A stretch of DNA of 64,000 nucleotides from Scilla litardierei (Eukaryota > Streptophyta > Magnoliopsida > Asparagales > Asparagaceae), in assembly GCA_030789695.1 (NCBI GenBank), contig CM061141.1, forward strand, positions 321,596,452 through 321,660,451, read 5' to 3'. Positions 57,874-64,000 of the stretch are shown piece by piece. Position 1 is the stretch's first letter, and every line of letters begins with the position of its first letter. A program made the translations under genes and the position numbers. A model generated the notes under the pieces. That model made no database searches. It was not told the origin of the DNA and saw only the letters and a list, made by a program, of their open reading frames with translations.

Positions 57874-57909
57874 TGATACATCCATTTTGCGAAGGCCCAA
57901 CAGCATAGG
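57874..57909 (+). repeat. Tat2 LTR, first part
   Basis: Starts TGATACATCC. Ends with ATAGG (57905-57909), the target duplication of the solo LTR, and resumes at 59683. Confidence 0.7.
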
Positions 57910-59682
57910 TGATTCGGGATTTAAATTGCATATTTTCCCCCCTAACTACACCCATTTTGTGCCAAAGATTAGGCTTAATTGTGCTCTTTTTGGGTATATT
58001 TTCATTTCATATCAATTTTAGGGCTTATTCTCATTCTTGGTACAAAATACGGTTTTTATCGTCGTTATTGGCTTCCTATTATTTTTCCTATGCTCCTGCC
58101 ATTATTTCGATCATATCGCCATTTTTGGGGATTTATTTGAGCGTTGGAATATTTTATATAGCTTATTGGAGGTCAATATTGTGTTTTTAATAGTCATTAA
58201 ATTAATTTTCACATCAAATGGACTAATTTCTTCATCTTATATTTTTCAGGTACCCCTAGGAGTCTTGGGGATTTTCCAGAATTTTTTGGGATTTTTCTGG
58301 GGCTTCTAGGTATTTTTCATGGATTTATTGGAGGAGAAATGGGGGTTTAAACCCAACAAAAATAAGAAATCGGGGGCGCCACGTGGGCCAATCAGATGGC
58401 GCCACGTGGCGCCATCGTCCGCTCGAACTCACGCAGCAGCGCGCGCATAAATAAAAAATAAAAAAAAAGTTTTTTTTAAATTCAGCGGGCCGGCCCGCTG
58501 TGGCCGGCCCGCTCCGAAGCTGAAGGTTTTAAAAAATAATAAATAAATAAATAAATAAAAAACCTGTTCGTGGGCCGGCCCGCTGGCCGGCCCACGTTGC
58601 GGCCCGCTCTCCTGAGCGGGCCGCCAGCCTTTAGTTTAAAAAAAAAAAATTAAAAAATAAAAAAACGCGCGCGCGCTAGCAGCTGAAGCGGGGGCACGCG
58701 CGGAGCGCGTGCCCCCCAATTCTCTTTGCGGGCTGCCCGTTTGGGCGCGGGTCGGGTGCAAAAAAAAACCCGACCCGCAAGCCCAGTTTGGGCTATATGC
58801 GGCCTGAGCTCGTTTTTTCTTGGGATCTCTCGGTTTTTGGAGTGGGGCTGGCGTTTTTTTTAGGGTTCTTGGAGCCCTAGCTCCAATTTTATAGTGCTTG
58901 GAGGGGGAAGAGGCCATTAAAGGCTGAAGGAAGCTAGGAGGAGGAGCTAAAGTGGAAGGGGATGCTTCATTTGGAGAGATTTGGGTGAAATCATTCCTCT
59001 CCCTTTTGTAATTTCACATTTCTCAATTTGTATTGAATATTGGGTTATTTTTGAATGAGAATTCCATATTTGATTTCATAATGAATGAGTAGTGTAGAAT
59101 TGCTTGGGATGTGATTTATTGATGTTGTGTGTTAATTATTGCCCTAACTCCCTCTTGCCCTATTTTGAATGTTAATGTTGGATGTATAATTAGGGCACAA
59201 TTTCATTGGCCAAGTCCCGAGAGGGCAATTTGAGAAAATGTCATGCTCTTAATTTGATTAGTGTTCGATTATACGTCCATCCCTATTGCTAATTGTGATG
59301 TCCTTTATTGTTAAATTCTCCGATTGGGCTTCCTTAGCCGGATGACCAATTGAAGTATATGAGGGTAATTTGAGCTTAATTAACACCAACATTAGTGAAC
59401 CCACAACCCATGCTCCTTGTCTAGCTATCCTACACCCTTATTTGGTTCTCCAACCCTACACCCTTAAGTTAGATTTTCGTTTTCACCACACTTTTCCGAC
59501 ATTTCCACCGTAATTGAGTTAGTTGTAAAACACTTTATTTTTCTTTATCGATCAGATTTTGTGAAAGTAAAACGAATTGTCCCTGTGATCCGACCCGGTA
59601 CTCACCGGTTATTTTATATTGCATTGACGCTCCTACGCTTGGGAGCGGAAGACGTGCACTTGCGCGTTTTCCGAGTCAATCA
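57910..59682 (+). mobile_element. Solo LTR of family A (1773 bp)
   Basis: A complete LTR from TGATTCGGGATTTAAATTGC to GAGTCAATCA, flanked by ATAGG at 57905-57909 and 59683-59687. It matches the reverse complement of the element A LTRs in both end regions. U3 has the palindromes GGCGCCACGTGGCGCC and GCGGGCCGGCCCGC (58376-58620). A CCC-GAGA-GGG hairpin lies at about 59216-59226. A solo LTR results from recombination between the two LTRs of a full element. Confidence 0.9.
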
Positions 59683-60610
59683 ATAGGCCCAAAGGCACAG
59701 CCCACCAAACGAAGCCCGAAAGATACGAGCCTGGATGCCCGACCGTCGATCTATAGCCCATCTGCGCGATCAGGCCCGCCCTGCGAAGTCCCATAGAGGG
59801 CCCCCAAATATCAACCCGACCCGGCCCCGATAACGCACGAGTCACCCGCCCACTCCAGCGATAACTGTTCCCCTGATCCCGCTACCACTTAATGGCCGTG
59901 ATGGGGAGGTGCTGGTATGGCGCAGGGAGCGGCGACGGGGGGGCGGATTGAGGGGGCACGATCGAGGGCGGACGAGCGACGTGGGCCGGGGGCAATCACG
60001 GCGGGAGGTCTATAAAAGGGTTGGAAAGACGACTGGACAAGGGACCGCATCTCAGGTAACTAAAACCTAAGGTACTCCATCAACGACCTAGTTCCCCCAT
60101 TCCAAATTCCTTCCTCCCCCGCTCGCGCCGGTAGACGCCGTTCCGATCTCCTCTCGAGTCGAACCGTCTCCGCCGGGCCTCCTCTTTCAGATCAATGTCT
60201 GACTTAGGCATCGGAGGGGATTTGGCCGGAACCAAGGTCCGCCCCCCCTGACGAGCGTTCTCATCTACGCAGGAGGACATCAGATCCACGGGCCGAGGCT
60301 TCCCCTCCGCCCCGCGACCGGCCACGTAACCAGCAGGACGATCGAGGCTACCCCTCGTCGTCCGACCGCCGAGGCCGAGCACGTCCGTCCGAGGCCGAGC
60401 GTCTCAACCCAGGTCGAGGCTTCCCCTCGCCCCCTTACGACCGAGGATCCCGATTCGGCCCAGCCGACGCGCTCCATGTCGTCCGCAACTCCGACTCGCG
60501 TCTCGTCTGCACCGACTCGACACACCCGAGGGACCCAAGCGGGCCCCTTGACCACGTTGACCGGGTTGTCCACGGTCAACGCGTTTGTAGTGAGAAAACA
60601 CTCTGAAACA
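59683..60610 (+). repeat. Tat2 LTR, second part
   Basis: Runs from the second ATAGG copy to CTGAAACA at 60610, two bases before the primer site. GC-rich. With the first part the LTR is about 964 bp. TATAAAAGG is at about 60012. Confidence 0.75.
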
Positions 60611-60612
60611 TC

Positions 60613-60630
60613 TGGCGCCGTCTGTGGGAA
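60613..60630 (+). other. Tat2 primer-binding site
   Basis: TGGCGCCGTCTGTGGGAA, the form usual for Tat-lineage elements. Confidence 0.85.
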
Positions 60631-60666
60631 ACCGACTGTCCTACGAAGAAACAAACCACACCTGCA

Positions 60667-62298
60667 ATGGCACGAGCCTGCAATGGAAAGAGACGCATGC
60701 CCCCCATCCCGGAAGAGGGGAATGGCGCACCCAACAGCAACCTTGAGGACGCGCCCGACGACAATCGCCCCGCCCCCTCAACCGAAGAGGCTGGCGGGTC
60801 GGAACTAGCCACGCAGGGGCAGCTCCGCGCCCTGGCCCAAGAGACCAACGCGAGCCTCCAGACGTTGGTCGCAACGGTACAGTAGCTCGTCGGCGCTGCG
60901 CCGGCCAACGGAGACATGTTGGGCGACGGCCATCGTTGGGCGGGGGGCCCCCGCTCTTACGGTCCGCTGTGGTTGATGACCACGGGAACCGAAGACCGAA
61001 CACAGAGCGTCGGTCCGCGTGGTCTGGCTCCTGTCAGGTGAGATCACGCGCCTCCTCCCCTTATCGTGAAAGGAGCAGAAGAGAAACCGAAGGCACGGGG
61101 GACGAGTCGGTGACCGCGTCGTCCCGTCGACCACGATCACCCCATCGCAGAAGAAACGATCGACACCACTCGAGAGACCGATCACGGCGGAGCGGGAGCT
61201 CCCGCCAGAGGAGCCGGGAACGCCGGGTCAGCCCGACCCCCAGTGTGGCGAGGGCCGTGGAGCCAGCCCCGCCGGCACCTGTGCCCCCTCCACCGCCGAA
61301 CGAGCTGGAGGTAGGTGGGTGTCGGACCCCCGGGGGCATCCACGGAGACTGGTGCCCTCTGTCGAGGAGAATAACCGACGCGCGAGTCCCCTCTCGATTC
61401 AAGATCCCTGCGCTGGGGAAGTACGACAGGATAGGAGACCCGGGAAACCACGTGATGGACTACGAGGGTGACATGTCCTTCCAAGGAGCCGACGATGACT
61501 TGCTCTGCAGGGGCTTCTACTCGACCCTCAGGGGGGCGGCGAGAACCTGGTACCGCAGCCTACCCAGCCGCTCCATCAACAGCTTCGAGGAACTCACCCA
61601 GCTGTTCTGCAAACAGTTCATGGCGGGGCGACAGGTAATGCCCGACGCTGAGCATTTGTTCAACATAGTGCAGGGCCCGACCGAGCCGCTCCGTCAGTTT
61701 ATGCGTCGCTTCAACGCGGAACGGCTGAACGTGAACAACCCCCCCGACCTAGTCGTCCAAACGGCCCTAAAGAAAGGGCTGCGCCACAGAGGCCTGAAGA
61801 AATCTCTGCACAACGATCCCCCAAAGGACCTCCCGGGGATCATGGCGAGGGCCGAGCGCTTCATGCTGACCGAAGAGACCTTGGCCATTGAGGCAGGAAA
61901 GGCCAGACAGGGGACCAAACGCGGCGATAGCGAGCGCCGCAGCCCCGAGGGGTACCGGACCGAGAAGAAGACGAGAAACAGGCAGCGGGGAGAGGGTACC
62001 AGGGACGCCACCCCGGACGCCGTCCTCGCTCAAGTGCAAAAGGAAGAGCGCGCCGATCGCCCCCACCAAAGACAAAAAGAGGGGGAAGAATGGGAAAAAG
62101 TATTGCAAATACCACAAGGACAATGGCCACGACACTGAGGACTGCTGGCACCTAAAGAAGGACATTGAGAAGCTGATGAGCCGAGGGCACGCAAGGAATT
62201 TGGCCGACGAGCCGGCCCACGGAGAAGGAACCTCCATGCAACCGGACAAGGGGAAGAAGGTCAACACCGTCCAAGGACCCCTTCGCATCATAGAGTGA
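60667..62298 (+). pseudogene. Tat2 gag, two frameshifts and a stop
   Basis: The start MARACNGKRRMPPIPEEGN is closed by TAG at 60883-60885. A shifted frame (60936-62138) holds an Arg/Ser-rich linker and then the gag core: FKIPALGKYDRIGDPGNH, FYSTLRGAARTWYRSLP, FCKQFM, LRQFMRRFNAERLNV and MARAERFMLTEE. A second shift near 62020-62090 moves to the frame ending at 62298, which has the Tat-type zinc knuckle CKYHKDNGHDTEDC. Protease, RT and integrase are missing: the frame ends VNTVQGPLRIIE and non-coding 3' sequence follows. A deletion derivative. Confidence 0.88.
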
Positions 62299-62550
62299 GC
62301 AGGCGAGGCCCCTCCCTCCGATCGCAGCCTAGTCCGAAGGAGGTTATCTAGGTTTACATCCCTCCGTCTAGCCTTATTTCCTTTTTCATTTTCCTCCAAA
62401 TGTACTAGTCCAATAGGACCCTTAAGAGTACAAATGCATTCCCTTTTATCTTTTCTTTATCTTCGACGGAATCAACATTTCACTAAGGGTGCATAAGAGT
62501 GAAGACCGTCGCCTCACCGGATGGGGGGGTCAGACAAAACCATACCCAAG
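62299..62550 (+). other. Tat2 non-coding sequence after gag
   Basis: Pyrimidine-rich sequence linking gag directly to the tandem repeats. Pol is absent, so a deletion junction probably lies near 62290-62310. Confidence 0.55.
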
Positions 62551-63240
62551 ACGAGGAGCTTCGCCCCTGTCGACTGACTCCACCGCTCATAAGTCTGGGG
62601 GCTATTCCCCCAGCCAGCACAGACGCCGACCGGTCCTAAGCCGAGGAGCTTTGCCCTCGCCGACCAACTCCCTCGCTCGTAAGTCTGGGGGCAATTCCCC
62701 CAGCCAGCGCAGAAGCCAACCGGTCCTAAGCCGAGGAGCTTCGCCCTCGCCGACCGACTCCATCGCTCGTAAGTCTGGGGGCAATTCCCCCAGCCAGCGC
62801 AGAAGCCCACCGGTCATAAGCCGAGGAGCTTCGCCCTCGCCGACCGACTCCATCGCTCCTAAGTCTGGGGGCAATTCCCCCAGCCAGCGCGGAAGCCAAC
62901 CGGTCCTAAGCCGAGGAGCTTCGCCCTCGCCGATCGACTCCTTCGCTCTGGGGGCAATTCCCCCAGCCAGCACGGAAGCCAATTGGACCTAAGCCGAGGA
63001 GCTTCGCCCTCGCCGACTGACTCCTTCGCTCTGGGGGGCAATTCCCCAAGCTAGCGCGGACGCCGACTGGTCTCAAGCCGAGGAGCTTTGCCCTCGTCGA
63101 CCAACTCCCTCGCTCGTAAGTTCGGGGGGCAATTCCCCCGGCCGGCATTGACTCCGACCAAACCATAGCCGAGGAGCTACACCCTCGCGGACCGACTTCG
63201 TTGCTCATAAAACTGGGGGCAGCCCCCCTTATCATCAAGG
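62551..63240 (+). repeat. Eight-copy ~90-bp tandem repeat in the Tat2 3' region
   Basis: Units begin (C)CGAGGAGCTT at 62551, 62641, 62731, 62821, 62911, 62994, 63078 and 63169, with periods of 90, 90, 90, 90, 83, 84 and 91. Most contain the hairpin CTGGGGG-CAATT-CCCCCAG. Frames across it on both strands are repeat artefacts. Tandem repeats in this part of Tat/Ogre elements are known to seed satellite DNA. Confidence 0.92.
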
Positions 63241-63480
63241 ACGTCGACCGACCTGTCCAATCGAGGGGCAAGGGACAATCTCCCGGAGAAAGGAGGGGAG
63301 CGACCACCGTCAGCAGAGAAGCCGAGGTCGCAGCAACAAAGCAAAATGTGCGGGAAGTTCAAGTAAGTCCATTTCATTTCCAATAATTAACCAATGTACA
63401 GAAGTGTGTCTTATTTACAGGAAATCGAAGCGGGGAAGCCTCCCTACATATAATCCGCCCTCGGCGGACGACAAGACTTG
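63241..63480. other. Tat2 3' region between repeats and reverse ORF
   Basis: No coding sequence supported. Contains GTAAGT (63363) and TTATTTACAG (63420) in intron-like order. Confidence 0.5.
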
Positions 63481-64000
63481 TCACCTACGGAAACTAGGGT
63501 AGCGACGGCAGAGCAAAACCTGTCGACCAAGAACACAAAGTTGCTGGCCTAAGCGAACATCCATGCAACCAGCAATTATTCGCCCCGAATCCGGGAACCG
63601 GTAGCGAAGCCGAAGGAGATTGCGAGGTCCGGGATCCATTTCAAGTAGACTGGGCCAAAGCGAAGCGGATGCTAAAAAATTTGAGGATAAAGACAAGAAT
63701 GACCTAGGGGCCCGGGCTCGAGAAGACACATCCTCGGGCACCTTGCCCTGCTCGGAGCGAGGGGGATCGACAGGTGGAGGAGCTTGCTGGACGCGTTCCA
63801 TGCAATCCCGGAAGGAAGACTGGACGACTTCGACGATCCGGGGGCCGATGAGGCCTTCGTATGTACCGAAGGCCTCCCTGAGGACCTCGAAGATCCTCTT
63901 CCCCAAAGTCGTGACGACGCCCCTCTCCAACTCCTCCGCAAACCGCGCCACCTGACGCTGATCCGACAGTTCCCTCTGAAGCTCCTCCCTCTCCAGGCGG
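63481..64000 (-). CDS. Reverse-strand accessory ORF of Tat2, running off the window
   Basis: A minus-strand frame of 156 codons from an internal ATG at 63951. It is also open upstream to the window edge (LEREELQRELSDQRQVARF), so the true start is outside. The first part is charged and heptad-like (ELERGVVTTLGKRIFEVLREAF, split here for reading as ELERGVV and KRIFEVLREAF), suggesting a coiled coil. A Pro-rich linker follows, and the end beyond about 63620 looks less protein-like. Some Tat-lineage elements (for example Grande of maize) carry an antisense gene between pol and the 3' LTR; the position fits. No domain recognised. Confidence 0.45.
   Translation of the reverse strand, partial: RLEREELQRELSDQRQVARFAEELERGVVTTLGKRIFEVLREAFGTYEGLIGPRIVEVVQSSFRDCMERVQQAPPPVDPPRSEQGKVPEDVSSRARAPRSFLSLSSNFLASASLWPSLLEMDPGPRNLLRLRYRFPDSGRIIAGCMDVRLGQQLCVLGRQVLLCRRYPSFRR

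Noticed and set aside
60280..61484. GC-rich minus-strand frames opposite the Tat2 LTR and gag
   Set aside because: Shadow frames of GC-rich sequence; the plus strand has clear gag motifs.
62551..63240. Regular ~90-bp repeats that might suggest a CRISPR array
   Set aside because: The whole unit is repeated, with no unique spacers, in a plant retrotransposon. It is a tandem repeat.
62489..63307. Long repetitive frames on both strands (SPSQRRS...; LRWLGELPPD...)
   Set aside because: They follow the 90-bp repeat, whose period is a multiple of three, so frames stay open by periodicity.
63363..63420. GTAAGT...TTTACAG arranged like an intron in Tat2
   Set aside because: 58 bp is below the usual plant intron minimum and there is no coding sequence on either side to join.

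Overview
This is plant nuclear DNA, almost certainly from a flowering plant. It holds one intact host gene, a 22-coding-exon Argonaute of the AGO10 (PINHEAD/ZWILLE) type at about 30.5-41.1 kb on the + strand, set in dense nested retrotransposons. All other coding capacity I can recognise is transposon-derived: Ty3/gypsy of Athila and Tat type, one Ty1/copia relic, two gag-only LTR elements, one tRNA-type SINE and one hAT-like DNA element. I see no tRNA, rRNA or CRISPR loci. Family names come from recognised motifs, not from a database search.

Left part (1-28.8 kb). A minus-strand Athila-like element (window edge to 6571) carries an uninterrupted 1293-codon RT-RNase H-integrase frame but no gag. 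It sits in a decayed + strand copia element (6572-10672). After a poorly resolved stretch with a 57-G homopolymer comes a run of Athila-type LTRs, which I label E (+, 15952-17616, with a gag relic), G (-, 18419-20471, split by a SINE with 16-bp target duplications), H (-, about 21442-22902), F (+, 24202-25977) and B (-, 26553-28820). Remnants of internal regions lie between them.

Middle (28.8-42.1 kb). A 575-bp hAT-like element with an 8-bp target duplication lies upstream of the AGO10 promoter. The AGO10 model was built by hand from splice sites and reading phase. It gives 949 codons with all phases consistent and the catalytic D-E-D-H tetrad intact.

Right part (42.1-64 kb). The order of nesting can be read directly. 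LTR J is interrupted by a Tat-type element (Tat1). Tat1 is interrupted by a young gag-only element A (43772-49863, target duplication CTCTC). Tat1 is cut off by LTR D, D by the gag-only element C (53096-57762), and C is followed by a second Tat element (Tat2). The Tat2 LTR holds a solo LTR of family A (57910-59682, target duplication ATAGG). Tat2 has a broken gag, no pol, eight ~90-bp tandem repeats and a reverse-strand ORF running off the window.

Most unusual signal. LTRs that share little sequence repeat the same two-part design. Upstream of the TATA box each carries an array of its own CG-centred palindrome (CTCGGCCGAG, ACACGGTCGTGT, CACACGGCCGTGTG, AGTCGACT, AGACGTCT or GGGCCGGCCC). Downstream of the TATA box several carry series of hairpins with a constant loop and stems that change in a compensated way; many loops contain GAGAG- or GATAG-like cores. 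I know of no named function for these hairpins.
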